NCBI RefSeq assembly: GCF_018854495.1
Contig: NZ_JABBDR010000099.1
Span: forward strand, 1 to 43,571
Direction: 5' to 3'
Origin: Acidithiobacillus ferruginosus
Lineage (GTDB): Bacteria; Pseudomonadota; Gammaproteobacteria; Acidithiobacillales; Acidithiobacillaceae
Length of the DNA stretch: 43,571 bases
Positions 34,754 to 43,571 of this stretch are shown here, in pieces. Made by a program: the position numbers and the translations under genes. The notes under the pieces were generated by a model, which ran no database searches, was not told where the DNA came from, and saw only the letters and a program-made list of their open reading frames with translations. Within the stretch, counting starts at the first letter, position 1; every line of letters starts with the position of its first letter.

Positions 34754-36189
34754 TACGCCGGACGAAGATCGTCGCAACCCTGGGTCCCGCCAGTTCCGAT
34801 GTGCGGGTCATCGATCGCCTGATCGAGGCGGGCGTTGATGTCGTTCGCCTCAACTTCTCCCACGGTGCGGCAGAGGATCACGTCAAGCGTGCGGAGATGG
34901 TCCGGGAAAGGGCGCGCGCTCACGGCCGGGCCGTCGGGGTGCTGGCCGATCTGCAGGGACCCAAAATCCGCATCGGCAAATTTGCCGAAGGCAAGATCCA
35001 TATCCGGGAAGGCGAGCCTTTTATTCTCGATACCACTTGCGCCATTGGCGATCAGACGCGGGTTGGCGTGACCTACCCGCAACTGGTCAATGATGTGGAC
35101 CGGGGGGCAACCCTGCTGCTCAATGACGGCATGATCGTGCTCTGGGTGGAAAAGGTGCAGGGCCCCGAAATTCACACCCGGGTGGTGCAGGGTGGTGAAC
35201 TCTCCGACAGCAAGGGCATCAACCGGGCGGGTGGTGGCCTGACGGCGCCGGCGCTGACAGACAAGGACCGGGCGGACATCATCACCGCGGCGCGCCTCGA
35301 GGCCGACTATCTGGCGGTTTCTTTTCCGCGCAGCGCCGCCGACATGGAAGAAGCCCGTCGCCTCTTCCGCGAAGCGGGTGGTCACGGCGCCCTGGTTGCC
35401 AAAATCGAGCGGGCCGAGGCGGTAGAGGCCATCGAAGAGATTCTGGCGGTGTCCGAGGCCGTCATGGTGGCGCGGGGCGATCTCGGCGTTGAGATCGGCG
35501 ATGCGGCGGTACCCCCGGTGCAGAAGCGGATTATCGCCTTGGCGCAGAAGTACAACTGTCTGACGATCACGGCGACGCAGATGATGGAGTCCATGATTCA
35601 CCAGCCGATTCCTACCCGCGCCGAAGTTTCCGATGTGGCCAATGCGGTCCTCGACGGTACGGATGCGGTGATGCTGTCCGCCGAAACGGCGAGCGGAGCC
35701 TTCCCGGTAGAGGCGGTCGCCGCCATGGACCGTACCTGTCGTGAAGCCGAGCGCCAGGCACCGGCCACCGGTACCGTGCAGATCATCGACCGGCCGCTGG
35801 AACGCATAGACGAAACCATCGCGGCGGCAGCCATTCTGGCCACCATGCGCTCGCCCATCGTGGCCATCGCGGCTTTTACCGAGAGCGGTTCCACGGCTCT
35901 GTGGCTGTCCCGCGCCAATCCCCGGGTGCCGATCTACGCGCTGACCCCCCAGGTCTATACCCGGCGCAAGGTGACTTTGTATCGCGGTGTCCACCCGGTC
36001 AATTTCCCCCAGAGTCGTCATGATGACCCCCTGCAGGTGATGCATGCGGCCGAGGATGAACTGCGGCGGCGCGGCGTCGTTCGCGACGGAGATTTGATCC
36101 TCATCACCATCGGTGAGCCCATGGGCGCTCCGGGTGGCACCAATACCCTCAAGCTGGTGCGGGTCGGTGATGTCACGCACCGCGCCTGA
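34750..36189 (+). CDS. pyk: Pyruvate kinase
   Basis: 479 residues, normal for the bacterial family. The start is TTG 34750, overlapping the pgk stop, so translation is coupled. Motifs: [52 protein letters not shown] with the substrate loop and [20 protein letters not shown]. Residues ~350-479 are the C-terminal regulatory domain ([20 protein letters not shown]). It converts phosphoenolpyruvate and ADP to pyruvate and ATP, draining fixed carbon toward biosynthesis. A pyruvate kinase inside a CBB operon is unusual but fits a role in moving triose phosphate carbon to pyruvate. Confidence 0.96.
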   Translation: MIRRTKIVATLGPASSDVRVIDRLIEAGVDVVRLNFSHGAAEDHVKRAEMVRERARAHGRAVGVLADLQGPKIRIGKFAEGKIHIREGEPFILDTTCAIGDQTRVGVTYPQLVNDVDRGATLLLNDGMIVLWVEKVQGPEIHTRVVQGGELSDSKGINRAGGGLTAPALTDKDRADIITAARLEADYLAVSFPRSAADMEEARRLFREAGGHGALVAKIERAEAVEAIEEILAVSEAVMVARGDLGVEIGDAAVPPVQKRIIALAQKYNCLTITATQMMESMIHQPIPTRAEVSDVANAVLDGTDAVMLSAETASGAFPVEAVAAMDRTCREAERQAPATGTVQIIDRPLERIDETIAAAAILATMRSPIVAIAAFTESGSTALWLSRANPRVPIYALTPQVYTRRKVTLYRGVHPVNFPQSRHDDPLQVMHAAEDELRRRGVVRDGDLILITIGEPMGAPGGTNTLKLVRVGDVTHRA

Positions 36190-36296
36190 GGCTGGCCAAT
36201 CCCGACCGTTACGGGGCCCGGCTTGCGGTTTGGGGGGCTCCTCTATACGATTGCTCAAGACCCAATCCATTTTTATTCACATTTAGGAGAAGTGTT
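36190..36296 (+). promoter_or_regulatory. pyk-fba intergenic gap, weak promoter candidate
   Basis: TTGCGG (36224-36229) and TACGAT (36247-36252) are spaced 17 bases apart. Only seven of twelve positions match consensus. An internal promoter for fba is possible because this is the largest gap in the cluster apart from that before trpE. Confidence 0.22.
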
Positions 36297-37367
36297 ATGG
36301 CCCTGGTTTCATTGCGTCAGTTGTTGGATCATGCCGCGGAACACAGCTACGGCATCCCCGCCTTTAACGTCAACAACCTGGAGCAGGTGCGCGCGATCAT
36401 GGAAGCGGCGGCTGCCGCCGACGCGCCGGTCATCCTTCAGGCGTCCGCCGGTGCCCGCAAGTATGCCGGCGAACCCTTTCTGCGCCATCTGATTCTGGCC
36501 GCCATCGAAGAGTATCCCGACATCCCCGTCGTCCTGCATCAGGATCACGGCGCGAGCCCGGCGGTTTGCATCCAGGCCATCCGCTCCGGCTTCTCCAGCG
36601 TGATGATGGACGGTTCCCTGCTGGAGGACGCCAAGACCCCCGCCAGCTATGACTACAATGCCACGGTGACCGGCAGGGTCGTGGAGATGTCTCACGCCGT
36701 CGGTGTGACCGTCGAGGGCGAACTGGGCTGCCTCGGCTCCCTGGAAACCGGCATGGCGGGCGAAGAGGACGGTGTCGGTGCCGAGGGCTGTCTGAGCCAT
36801 GACCAGATGCTGACCGATCCCGAAGAAGCGGCCCGATTCGTGAAAGCCACCAAAGTGGACGCCCTGGCGATTGCCATCGGCACCAGCCACGGCGCTTACA
36901 AGTTCACCCGCCCGCCGACCGGCAAGGTCCTGCGTATCGACCGGATCAAGGAGATTCACGCCCGCATCCCGGATACCCATCTGGTCATGCACGGCTCCAG
37001 CTCGGTGCCGCAGGACTGGCTGAAGATCATCCATGAATTCGGTGGCGACATCGGCGAAACCTACGGTGTGCCGGTAGAGGAAATTCAGGAAGGCATCAAG
37101 TACGGCGTGCGCAAGGTCAACATCGATACCGATCTGCGCCTGGCGGCAACCGGCGCGGTGCGTCAGAGCCTGGCCAAAAATCCCAAGAACTTTGATCCTC
37201 GCAAGTTCCTGACCGCCTCCATCGATGCCATGCGCGATATCTGCCGGCTGCGTTATGAGGCTTTCGGCAGCGCCGGGCAGGCTAGCAAGATCAAGGCCAT
37301 CCCGCTGGATACCATGTTCAGGCGCTACAGCAAGGGTGAACTCGACCCCCGCGTCACCGGCGTCTAA
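36297..37367 (+). CDS. fba: Fructose-bisphosphate aldolase, class II
   Basis: 356 residues, the usual length for the class IIB proteobacterial CBB type. Zinc and catalytic sequences are [52 protein letters not shown] and [30 protein letters not shown] binds phosphate. It condenses dihydroxyacetone phosphate with glyceraldehyde-3-phosphate and with erythrose-4-phosphate in the CBB cycle. The gene is 107 bases after pyk, the widest gap among the sugar genes, and has AGGAG seven bases before the ATG. The symbol cbbA fits. A strong hairpin follows it. Confidence 0.96.
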   Translation: MALVSLRQLLDHAAEHSYGIPAFNVNNLEQVRAIMEAAAAADAPVILQASAGARKYAGEPFLRHLILAAIEEYPDIPVVLHQDHGASPAVCIQAIRSGFSSVMMDGSLLEDAKTPASYDYNATVTGRVVEMSHAVGVTVEGELGCLGSLETGMAGEEDGVGAEGCLSHDQMLTDPEEAARFVKATKVDALAIAIGTSHGAYKFTRPPTGKVLRIDRIKEIHARIPDTHLVMHGSSSVPQDWLKIIHEFGGDIGETYGVPVEEIQEGIKYGVRKVNIDTDLRLAATGAVRQSLAKNPKNFDPRKFLTASIDAMRDICRLRYEAFGSAGQASKIKAIPLDTMFRRYSKGELDPRVTGV

Positions 37368-37390
37368 ATAACGCTACCTAGCGATTGACT

Positions 37391-37423
37391 GGCGAGGGCG
37401 CATGGCGCTCTCGCCCTGTTTTG
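37391..37423 (+). terminator. Strong terminator-like hairpin between fba and rpe
   Basis: GGCGAGGGCGC (37391-37401) pairs with GCGCTCTCGCC (37405-37415) over eleven base pairs with one G-T wobble and a three-base ATG loop, followed by CTGTTTTG. This has the form of an intrinsic terminator although the operon clearly continues: the rpe ribosome site starts at 37423. It probably lets only part of the transcripts through or stabilises the 3' end of the upstream message. Confidence 0.6.
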
Positions 37424-37431
37424 GAGGCAAA

Positions 37432-38094
37432 ATGACCCAGTTCAAGATTTCCCCCTCCATCCTTTCGGCGGATTTTGCCCGTCTGGGTGAAGAAGTGCGC
37501 GCCGTCGATGAGGCGGGTGCCGACTATATCCATATCGACGTCATGGACAACCATTTCGTCCCCAATCTGACCATCGGACCGCTGGTGGCGGCCGCCATCA
37601 AGCCCCACACCCAAAAGCCGCTGGATGTCCACCTCATGATCTCACCGGTGGACAGCATCATTCCCGATTTCGCCAAGGCCGGCGCCGACATCATTACCGT
37701 GCATCCCGAAGCGACGATCCATCTGGACCGTACCATTCAGTTGATCCACAGCCTGGGCTGTAAGGCTGGCGTTTCCCTCAATCCTTCTACGCCCCTCGAT
37801 GTGCTGGACTATGTCCTGGAGAATCTTGATCTGGTGCTGGTGATGAGCGTCAACCCCGGTTTCGGTGGGCAGAGCTTCATCGAGTACACCCTGCGCAAGA
37901 TCGAGGCGATCCGCAAGCGCATCGAGGCGACCGGCAAGGCCATCGAGCTGGAAGTGGATGGTGGCGTCAAGGTGGACAATGTGCGGCGGGTCGCCGATGC
38001 CGGCGCCGATGTCTTCGTGGCGGGCAGCGCCATCTATAACACCCCCGACTACGCCGCGACCATCGCCGCTTTCCGCAAAGCCCTGGCGGGCTGA
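37432..38094 (+). CDS. rpe: Ribulose-phosphate 3-epimerase
   Basis: 220 residues from ATG 37432, chosen for GGAGG four bases upstream; a start ten codons earlier falls in the hairpin region. Metal and catalytic motifs are [58 protein letters not shown] and [11 protein letters not shown]. It interconverts xylulose-5-phosphate and ribulose-5-phosphate in the CBB regenerative phase. Only three bases separate it from gph. The symbol cbbE fits. Confidence 0.97.
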   Translation: MTQFKISPSILSADFARLGEEVRAVDEAGADYIHIDVMDNHFVPNLTIGPLVAAAIKPHTQKPLDVHLMISPVDSIIPDFAKAGADIITVHPEATIHLDRTIQLIHSLGCKAGVSLNPSTPLDVLDYVLENLDLVLVMSVNPGFGGQSFIEYTLRKIEAIRKRIEATGKAIELEVDGGVKVDNVRRVADAGADVFVAGSAIYNTPDYAATIAAFRKALAG

Positions 38095-38097
38095 ATC

Positions 38098-38781
38098 ATG
38101 GCAACGCTGAATGCCGACACGCTGTTTACCGCGCGCGTCGTCCTGCTCGATCTGGATGGCACGCTGATAGATACCGCGCCGGACCTGGCCGGTGCGGCCA
38201 ACCATGTGCTGCAAAAACTCGGGCGTGCGCCCGCCGAAATGCCGGTCATTCGTGGCTTCATCGGTAACGGTGTCCGTGAACTGATGCGTCGCGCGCTGGC
38301 GATCCACAGCGATCCCAGCGAAGTGGAACTGGATGCGGCCATGGTCGATTTCAGCAAGTACTACGGGGAGCATCTGCTGGATCATAGCGTGATCTACCCG
38401 GGCGTGCGCAAAACGCTGGAGACCTTGCAGGCTCAGGGCCGGGAACTGGTATGTATCACCAACAAGACCGCGGCCTTCACCGTGCCGCTGCTCCAGCGAC
38501 TGGACCTCTACGATTTTTTCGGACTGGTCTTGTCCGGCGATAGCCTGCCGCGCAAGAAACCCGATCCATTACCCCTGACCCATACGGCTGAACATTTTCA
38601 TCAGCCGGTGGAAAACTGCCTGCTGGTCGGCGATTCACGTAACGACACGCAGGCGGCCCGGGCAGCGGGTATGCCCATTGCCTGCGTGACCTACGGTTAT
38701 AACGGCGATGAGCCCGTCCGTTGCCTGGAGCCCGACGCGATACTGGACAACATGAGCGAATTATTGGATATTCTGGCGTAG
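38098..38781 (+). CDS. gph: Phosphoglycolate phosphatase
   Basis: 227 residues of the HAD superfamily: LLDLDGTLIDTAPDL is motif one with the nucleophile Asp, VCITNKTAAF is motif two, KKPDPLPL motif three and LVGDSRNDTQAARAAG motif four. The cap is the helical type seen in Gph. It removes phosphate from 2-phosphoglycolate made by the oxygenase side-reaction of RuBisCO, which explains its place in a CBB operon (cbbZ). It starts three bases after rpe without a separate strong ribosome site, so translation is probably coupled. RuBisCO itself is not in this window. Confidence 0.94.
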   Translation: MATLNADTLFTARVVLLDLDGTLIDTAPDLAGAANHVLQKLGRAPAEMPVIRGFIGNGVRELMRRALAIHSDPSEVELDAAMVDFSKYYGEHLLDHSVIYPGVRKTLETLQAQGRELVCITNKTAAFTVPLLQRLDLYDFFGLVLSGDSLPRKKPDPLPLTHTAEHFHQPVENCLLVGDSRNDTQAARAAGMPIACVTYGYNGDEPVRCLEPDAILDNMSELLDILA

Positions 38782-38804
38782 CGTTGCGGGGGATCAGAGG
38801 CACC

Positions 38805-38849
38805 ATGTGGAAAGCACTGCGGTGGGAGAGACGATGGCGTTGCTGCTGA
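38805..38849 (+). CDS. Putative Trp-rich leader peptide upstream of trpE
   Basis: ATG 38805 has AGAGG four bases upstream and encodes 14 residues, MWKALRWERRWRCC, with three Trp codons. Short Trp-bearing peptides before trp genes can act in attenuation. Caution: the Trp codons are not adjacent, and a second ATG (38834) with its own GGGAG opens a 26-codon frame overlapping the trpE start. Confidence 0.4.
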   Translation: MWKALRWERRWRCC

Positions 38850-38870
38850 AAGGCAGTGACTTCTTTATCT
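38839..38870 (+). promoter_or_regulatory. Possible trp attenuator hairpin
   Basis: GTTGCTGC (38839-38846) can pair with GCAGTGAC (38853-38860) over eight pairs, two of them G-T, around a 6-base loop; TTCTTTATCT follows. A competing pairing is CACTGC (38815-38820) with GCAGTG (38853-38858). The stem is moderate and the T-run imperfect. Confidence 0.35.
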
Positions 38871-38891
38871 ATCGCTCTAACGAGGTGATCC

Positions 38892-40409
38892 GTGATTCCA
38901 AAAGCAACCTTTGAGGCCTTGGCGCGCCAAGGCTACAACCGTATACCCCTTTCTCGAGAGGTCATCGCTGACCTCGACACTCCCTTATCGGCTTATCTCA
39001 AGCTGGTCGATGGCCCCTATGCCTACCTGCTGGAATCTGTGCAGGGCGGCGAGAAATGGGGCCGCTATTCCATCATCGGTCTTCCGGCACAGCAGATATT
39101 GCGGGTCACCCAGGGCATTGTCACTGTTCATGTGGATGGCGTAGAGACCGAGCGGGCGACCCCGGCGGACCCCCTGGAATGGATCAGCGCCTTCCGCAAG
39201 CGCTTCCATGTAGCACCACTGGAAAATGCCGATGAGCGCTTCAGCGGTGGTCTGGTGGGCTATTTCGGCTACGACATCGTCCGCAGCATCGAACCCCGCC
39301 TCGCCCGCAGCACGCCCTTGCCCGACCCGCTGGAGCTGCCGGAAATTCAGCTGCTGGTGGCCGACGAACTGCTGATCTTCGATAACCTGCGCGGGACCCT
39401 CCGCCTGCTGGTGCATGCCGACCCCGCCCAACCCGAAGCCTGGGAGCGTGGCGCGACCCGCCTGCGGGAGCTACAGCAACGGCTGCACGAGCCGGCACCG
39501 CCGTCCCCACCGCCGGTGAGCACCCGACACGTCCGCGAGGAAGATTTCACCGCCAGCTTCAGTCGTGAGGGGTATATGACGGCGGTGCGCACCATCAAGG
39601 CCTATATCGGCGCTGGCGACGTAATGCAGGTGGTGCCCTCCCAACGCCTGTCCACTCCGCTGACCGCGCACCCGCTGGATCTCTATCGCGCCCTGCGTGG
39701 CATCAACCCCTCCCCCTACATGTTTTATGTGGATCTAGGTGATACCCATCTGGTGGGCTCGTCGCCGGAGATACTGGTGCGGGTCGAAGATGATCAGGTC
39801 ACGGTGCGCCCCATCGCCGGTACCCGTCCGCGCGGCAAGACCCGCGCCGAAGATGAGGCGCTGGAACAGGAACTCCTCGCCGACCCCAAGGAGCGCGCCG
39901 AACACCTCATGCTCATCGACCTGGCGCGCAACGATGTGGGGCGTATCGCCGACACCGGCTCGGTGCGGTTGACCGATTCGTTTGGTATCGAACGCTACTC
40001 CCATGTCATGCACATCGTCTCGCAGGTCACGGGACGATTGCGCCCGGAGCTGGACGCCATGGATGCCTTACGAGCGACCTTCCCGGCCGGAACGGTTTCC
40101 GGTGCGCCCAAGATTCGCGCCATGGAAATCATCCGCGAGGTGGAGCCGGTAGCGCGCGGCGTCTACGCGGGGGCGGTGGGCTACTGGGGCTGGAATGGCA
40201 ATATGGACACCTGCATCGCCATTCGCACCGCGGTCATCAAGGATGGCATGCTGCACATCCAGGCGGGCGGCGGCATTGTCGCCGACTCGGAACCCGCGGC
40301 GGAGTGGGAAGAAACCATGAACAAACGCCGCGCCATGTTCCGCGCCGTAGCACTGGCCGAAAACGGTCTCGACCCCGAAGGGAGGGCAGATCATGTTGCT
40401 CATGATTGA
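38892..40409 (+). CDS. trpE: Anthranilate synthase component I
   Basis: 505 residues from GTG 38892, with GAGG five bases upstream. [18 protein letters not shown] contains the LLES tryptophan-feedback site, so allosteric inhibition by Trp is expected. The chorismate-binding domain includes [51 protein letters not shown] and [18 protein letters not shown]. With TrpG it makes anthranilate from chorismate and glutamine. The end overlaps trpG by 17 bases. It is the first trp gene after the CBB genes, 110 bases after gph. Confidence 0.97.
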   Translation: MIPKATFEALARQGYNRIPLSREVIADLDTPLSAYLKLVDGPYAYLLESVQGGEKWGRYSIIGLPAQQILRVTQGIVTVHVDGVETERATPADPLEWISAFRKRFHVAPLENADERFSGGLVGYFGYDIVRSIEPRLARSTPLPDPLELPEIQLLVADELLIFDNLRGTLRLLVHADPAQPEAWERGATRLRELQQRLHEPAPPSPPPVSTRHVREEDFTASFSREGYMTAVRTIKAYIGAGDVMQVVPSQRLSTPLTAHPLDLYRALRGINPSPYMFYVDLGDTHLVGSSPEILVRVEDDQVTVRPIAGTRPRGKTRAEDEALEQELLADPKERAEHLMLIDLARNDVGRIADTGSVRLTDSFGIERYSHVMHIVSQVTGRLRPELDAMDALRATFPAGTVSGAPKIRAMEIIREVEPVARGVYAGAVGYWGWNGNMDTCIAIRTAVIKDGMLHIQAGGGIVADSEPAAEWEETMNKRRAMFRAVALAENGLDPEGRADHVAHD

Positions 40410-40965
40410 TAACTACGACAGCTTCACCTACAACCTGGTGCAATACTTCGGCGAACTGGGGGCGGAAGTGCGGGTTGAGCGCAATGATGCCATCGACGTG
40501 GCGGCTATCGAACAACTAGCTCCCAGCCGCATCTGCATCTCCCCTGGACCCTGCACGCCCAACGAAGCAGGTATCTCGCTGGACGTCATCCGTCATTTCG
40601 CGGGGAAAATCCCGCTGCTCGGCGTTTGTCTCGGGCATCAGGCCATCGGTCAGGCTTTCGGCGGCAAAGTCATCCGGGCCGACAAAGTGATGCATGGCAA
40701 GACCTCACCAATTTTCCATAACGGCAAAGGAGTCTTCCGCGACTTACCCGACCCCTTTGCCGCCACCCGTTATCACTCCCTGATCGTCGAGCGCGCCTCT
40801 CTGCCGGATGCGCTGGAGGTGACGGCCTGGACCGCAGCAGGAGAAATCATGGGCTTGCGCCACCGCACCCTGGATGTGGAGGGCGTACAGTTTCACCCCG
40901 AGTCCATTCTTAGCGAGCACGGCAAGACCTTGCTGCAGCACTTTCTGCAAGGGAGCGCGCGATGA
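40393..40965 (+). CDS. trpG: Anthranilate synthase component II (glutamine amidotransferase)
   Basis: 190 residues. Class I amidotransferase motifs are [28 protein letters not shown] with the nucleophilic Cys, and [13 protein letters not shown] with catalytic His and Glu. It supplies ammonia to TrpE, and in many bacteria also serves PabB. It starts inside the trpE end and ends in an ATGA shared with trpD, so the three genes are translationally linked. It is not fused to TrpD as in enterics. Confidence 0.97.
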   Translation: MLLMIDNYDSFTYNLVQYFGELGAEVRVERNDAIDVAAIEQLAPSRICISPGPCTPNEAGISLDVIRHFAGKIPLLGVCLGHQAIGQAFGGKVIRADKVMHGKTSPIFHNGKGVFRDLPDPFAATRYHSLIVERASLPDALEVTAWTAAGEIMGLRHRTLDVEGVQFHPESILSEHGKTLLQHFLQGSAR

Positions 40966-41978
40966 TCGTCCGGGACATACTGGAGCAAATCGTGGCGGGG
41001 CAGGACTTGTCGCGCAAAGAGGCACAAACGGTCTTCGCCGGCATCATGGCCGGGGACTGGACGCCCGCACAAATCGGCGCCCTGCTCATGGGCCTGCGCA
41101 TGAAAGGGCAGCGAGTCGAGGAACTGGTCGGTGCCACCCAGGCCTTGCGCGCCTGTATGACGCGGGTGGAGGTCTCTACCGATCACCTGCTGGATACCTG
41201 CGGTACCGGCGGTGACGCACTGAGCACCTTCAACATATCGACGGTGTCTGCCGTGGTAGCGGCGGCCGGCGGGGCGCGGGTGGCCAAACACGGCAACCGT
41301 TCCATGGTCAGCCGCAGCGGCAGCGCTGACGTGCTGGAAGCCGCCGGTCTGCGCATGGACATGAGCCCCGCCGAAGTCGCCGACAGTATCGAGCGCATCG
41401 GTATCGGTTTTCTATTCGCGCCGGCGCACCACGGGGCCATGCGTTACGCCGTTGGTCCGCGCAAGGAGCTCGCCATCCGTTCGCTGTTCAACCTCATGGG
41501 GCCACTGAGCAACCCGGCGGGGGCGCCGCATCAGGTACTCGGCGTTTATGCCGAGCGCTGGCTGATTCCCATGGCCGAAGCCGCCCGGGAACTGGGATCA
41601 CGCCATGTGCTGGTGGTACATGGGCACGATGGCCTGGATGAGATCAGCCTGTCCGGGCCATCAGACATAGCAGAGTTAAAAGACGGGATGATCAGTCGCA
41701 GCCGGATTCAGCCGGAGGACTTCGGGCTGTCATCAGCACCGCTGGCGACCCTGCAAATCGACAGTGTGGCGGCGGCCCTGGCGGCGGCAGAAGAGGTATT
41801 ACAGAATCGCCCCGGCCCGCGTCGCGACGTCGTCCTGCTCAATGCCGGAGCCGCACTCTATGCGGCAGACGTGGTCCCCGATATGGCTGTCGGCGTGGTA
41901 GTCGCCCGGGCAGTGCTCCAATCCGGCGCCGCCTGGGATAAGTGGCAGGCATTGCTGGGCAGGACTTCACAGGGATAA
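40962..41978 (+). CDS. trpD: Anthranilate phosphoribosyltransferase
   Basis: 338 residues. Phosphoribosyl pyrophosphate and anthranilate sites are seen in [38 protein letters not shown] and [20 protein letters not shown], with [20 protein letters not shown] further on. It attaches the ribosyl phosphate to anthranilate, step two of tryptophan synthesis. The ATG overlaps the trpG stop; trpC follows after three bases. Confidence 0.97.
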   Translation: MIVRDILEQIVAGQDLSRKEAQTVFAGIMAGDWTPAQIGALLMGLRMKGQRVEELVGATQALRACMTRVEVSTDHLLDTCGTGGDALSTFNISTVSAVVAAAGGARVAKHGNRSMVSRSGSADVLEAAGLRMDMSPAEVADSIERIGIGFLFAPAHHGAMRYAVGPRKELAIRSLFNLMGPLSNPAGAPHQVLGVYAERWLIPMAEAARELGSRHVLVVHGHDGLDEISLSGPSDIAELKDGMISRSRIQPEDFGLSSAPLATLQIDSVAAALAAAEEVLQNRPGPRRDVVLLNAGAALYAADVVPDMAVGVVVARAVLQSGAAWDKWQALLGRTSQG

Positions 41979-41981
41979 GAC

Positions 41982-42773
41982 ATGACCGACATACTTCAGG
42001 AAATCATTGCCCATAAGCGGGAGGAGCTGGTGGCGCGCCAAACCCGTCTGGGCCTTGCGGAGCTGCAGGCGGCAGTGGCCCTGACGGCACCGCCGCGCAA
42101 CTTCGTCGGCGCCATTCGGGCCAGAATAGCCCAGGGACAGGCCGCGGTGATCGCCGAAATCAAAAAGGCATCGCCGTCGGCGGGGGTAATCCGCGAAGAC
42201 TTCAATCCGGTGACCATTGCCCAAGACTACGCCGCCCATGGCGCAGCCTGCCTGTCGGTTCTGACCGATGAACACTATTTTCAGGGCGCCGACCTCTATC
42301 TCGCCGCCGCCCGTGAAGCCTGCCCACTGCCCGTGCTGCGCAAGGATTTCTGCATCGATCCCTATCAGGTCTGGGAAGCACGGGCCATTGGGGCCGACGC
42401 CATCCTGCTCATCGTTGCGGCCCTGAGCGATGCCGAGCTGCAGGGTCTGGAGGCAACGGCGCAGAGCCTGGGCCTGGCGGTGCTGGTGGAGGTGCATGAT
42501 GCAGCCGAGTTACAGCGCGCATTAAAATTGCGTACCCCACTGATCGGCATCAATAACCGGGACCTGCGGCGCTTTGTCACCGAGATTGAAACCACGCTGA
42601 AACTGCTTCCGGAGATTCCCCGAGAGCGGATCGTCGTCACCGAAAGCGGCATCCGCAGCCGGGAGGAGGTGGCCACCCTGCGCGCTGCGGGAGTCGGTGC
42701 CTTTCTCGTTGGCGAGGCATTTATGCGCACTGCCCAGCCCGGAGACGCCCTGCAACACCTGTTTTTTGATTAA
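41982..42773 (+). CDS. trpC: Indole-3-glycerol-phosphate synthase
   Basis: 263 residues as a free-standing TrpC without the TrpF domain. Motifs are [53 protein letters not shown] and [13 protein letters not shown], covering the catalytic Lys, Glu and Asn positions. It closes the ring to form indole-3-glycerol phosphate. It is the last gene of the superoperon; trpF, trpB and trpA must be elsewhere. No convincing terminator follows in the 70 bases before the next gene. Confidence 0.97.
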   Translation: MTDILQEIIAHKREELVARQTRLGLAELQAAVALTAPPRNFVGAIRARIAQGQAAVIAEIKKASPSAGVIREDFNPVTIAQDYAAHGAACLSVLTDEHYFQGADLYLAAAREACPLPVLRKDFCIDPYQVWEARAIGADAILLIVAALSDAELQGLEATAQSLGLAVLVEVHDAAELQRALKLRTPLIGINNRDLRRFVTEIETTLKLLPEIPRERIVVTESGIRSREEVATLRAAGVGAFLVGEAFMRTAQPGDALQHLFFD

Positions 42774-42779
42774 ACGCAG

Positions 42780-42808
42780 TTTACACGGCTAGTTGATTGT
42801 CATTAAAT
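42780..42808 (+). promoter_or_regulatory. Promoter candidate for the OsmC-Rrf2 gene pair
   Basis: TTTACA (42780-42785) and TTAAAT (42803-42808) are 17 bases apart, matching sigma-70 consensus at five and four positions. Transcription would start near 42815, about 30 bases before the GTG start. It is the best promoter-like sequence I find in the window. Confidence 0.5.
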
Positions 42809-42843
42809 GGGAATCGGTGATTTCCGGGAATAGGGAGCAAAGA

Positions 42844-43269
42844 GTGGAAGCACGCGTACAATGGATGGGTCCTGGGCAGATGAGCTTCGTCGCCGACGCC
42901 GACAGCGGTCACGCCCTGGTCATGGATGGCGCCGCCGAGATCGGCGGACGTAATCTCGGCCCGCGCCCCATGGAGCTCCTGCTGATGGGTCTGGGCGGAT
43001 GCTCCAGTATCGATGTGGTGATGATTCTTCAGAAGTCCAGGCAAGATATCCGCAGCTGTGTGGTGGAGCTGGCTGCCCAGCGGGCGGAGCAGGACCCGAA
43101 GGTGTTCACCGGGATTCATCTGCATTTTGTGGTATCCGGCAAGGCGCTTGATCCCAAGCGGGTAAGCCACGCCATCGGCTTATCCGCAGAAAAATACTGC
43201 TCCGCCAGCATCATGTTGGGTAAGACTGCGGCGATCACCCATGACTATGAGATTCTAGAAGAATGCTGA
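42844..43269 (+). CDS. OsmC/Ohr-family protein
   Basis: 141 residues from GTG 42844, chosen for GGGAG six bases upstream; a start at 42793 has none. The two redox cysteines of the fold are present, in LLMGLGGCSSIDVVMILQK and LSAEKYCSASIMLGKTA, and GPRPMELLL matches the family. It is closer to the YhfA-like OsmC group than to Ohr. OsmC-type proteins reduce organic peroxides, though this subgroup's substrate is not established. It lies ten bases before an Rrf2-type regulator, which suggests redox or iron-sulfur-linked control. Confidence 0.88.
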   Translation: MEARVQWMGPGQMSFVADADSGHALVMDGAAEIGGRNLGPRPMELLLMGLGGCSSIDVVMILQKSRQDIRSCVVELAAQRAEQDPKVFTGIHLHFVVSGKALDPKRVSHAIGLSAEKYCSASIMLGKTAAITHDYEILEEC

Positions 43270-43279
43270 GGATGCCTCC

Positions 43280-43571
43280 ATGCTACTGAGTAAAACCAGC
43301 GAATACGCCTTACAGGCCCTGATCTACCTCGCGGCACAGCCATCCGGGGAGCCGGTGCTGAGTCGGGACATATCCGATTACCTACACGTCCCGGCCCAGT
43401 ATCTGGCGAAGATCCTGCAGGATCTGGCCAAGCGCGGGGTGCTCGATTCCTTCAAGGGCCGCGGCGGTGGCTTTGTCCTGCGCCCCGGAGCAGGACAGAT
43501 GAACATCCTCGACATCATCGAGATCGTGGAAGGGCAGCCGTTTGGTCAGGGCTGTGTACTCGGCCTCAAGG
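43280..43571 (+). CDS. Rrf2-family regulator, 5' part (right edge)
   Basis: The frame from ATG 43280 stays open to the edge (97 residues). It has the Rrf2 winged helix: LLSKTSEYALQALIYLAAQP, SRDISDYLHVPAQYLAKILQ and DSFKGRGGGFVLRPGAGQMN, followed by ILDIIEIVEG. The last part, GQGCVLGLK, shows the first cysteine of the expected three-cysteine iron-sulfur site, as in IscR/NsrR/RsrR types; the others are beyond the edge, so which type it is cannot be decided. It probably regulates itself and the OsmC gene, or genes to the right. Confidence 0.88.
   Translation, partial: MLLSKTSEYALQALIYLAAQPSGEPVLSRDISDYLHVPAQYLAKILQDLAKRGVLDSFKGRGGGFVLRPGAGQMNILDIIEIVEGQPFGQGCVLGLK

Noticed and set aside
34651..36270. 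539-codon open frame opposite pyruvate kinase
   Set aside because: Antisense shadow of pyk; no motif.
1..43571. CRISPR arrays, rRNA, tRNA and complete insertion sequences
   Set aside because: I looked for regularly spaced repeats, rRNA-like sequence, cloverleaf-like intergenic sequence and transposase motifs and found none. A covariance-model search was not possible, so very degenerate cases could be missed.

Overview
The window looks like chromosomal DNA of a GC-rich, autotrophic proteobacterium, most likely Acidithiobacillus (A. ferrooxidans-like). The main reason is the gene order on the right: an unbroken run of Calvin-Benson-Bassham (CBB) and lower-glycolysis genes (suhB, class II fructose bisphosphatase, transketolase, gap, pgk, pyk, fba, rpe, gph) continuing directly into trpE-trpG-trpD-trpC. 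I recall this CBB-trp arrangement from A. ferrooxidans; the species is not proven here.

Layout. (1) 1-8602, minus strand: a trehalose / alpha-glucan operon, treS-maltokinase fusion -> glgX(treX) -> treZ -> malQ (cut by the left edge), with ATGA overlaps between the last three genes. (2) 8603-17737: a loosely packed accessory stretch of small membrane or secreted proteins and broken genes: a truncated sulfotransferase, a 56-aa two-helix protein, a DUF4124 protein, an in-frame HicA-HicB toxin-antitoxin fusion, a short tyrosine recombinase, a DUF4160/DUF2442-HTH pair, a 5'-truncated O6-methylguanine methyltransferase convergent with an intact Ada-AlkA fusion, a frameshifted alpha/beta-hydrolase remnant behind a cupin gene, and a divergent ArsR-type regulator with a palindromic operator candidate. 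A 21-bp direct repeat brackets the middle of this stretch. (3) 17738-24068: a complete tripartite RND efflux operon (outer-membrane channel, lipoprotein adaptor, HAE1-type pump) followed by an extra lipoprotein. (4) 24180-28101: mscL with a zinc ribbon tail, rmuC, and on the minus strand rsmE and ispH. (5) 28169-42773: the CBB-glycolysis-trp superoperon. (6) 42844-end: an OsmC-family gene and an Rrf2-type iron-sulfur regulator (cut by the right edge) behind their own promoter candidate.

How the parts fit. The CBB cluster makes and regenerates sugar phosphates, drains triose phosphate to pyruvate, salvages phosphoglycolate (gph), and supplies erythrose-4-phosphate (transketolase) and phosphoenolpyruvate-level carbon toward chorismate, which TrpEGDC then use; TrpF, TrpB and TrpA are not here. 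The glucan operon would turn stored glycogen and maltose into trehalose, a plausible osmoprotectant, and mscL is an osmotic safety valve.

Most notable observations: the maltokinase half of the TreS fusion has lost both catalytic-loop and metal-binding aspartates (pseudokinase); HicA and HicB are one reading frame; a strong terminator-like hairpin sits between fba and rpe inside the CBB operon; a short Trp-rich leader peptide with a hairpin precedes trpE; and pgk carries a run of ten G. I see no rRNA, tRNA, CRISPR array or complete insertion sequence.
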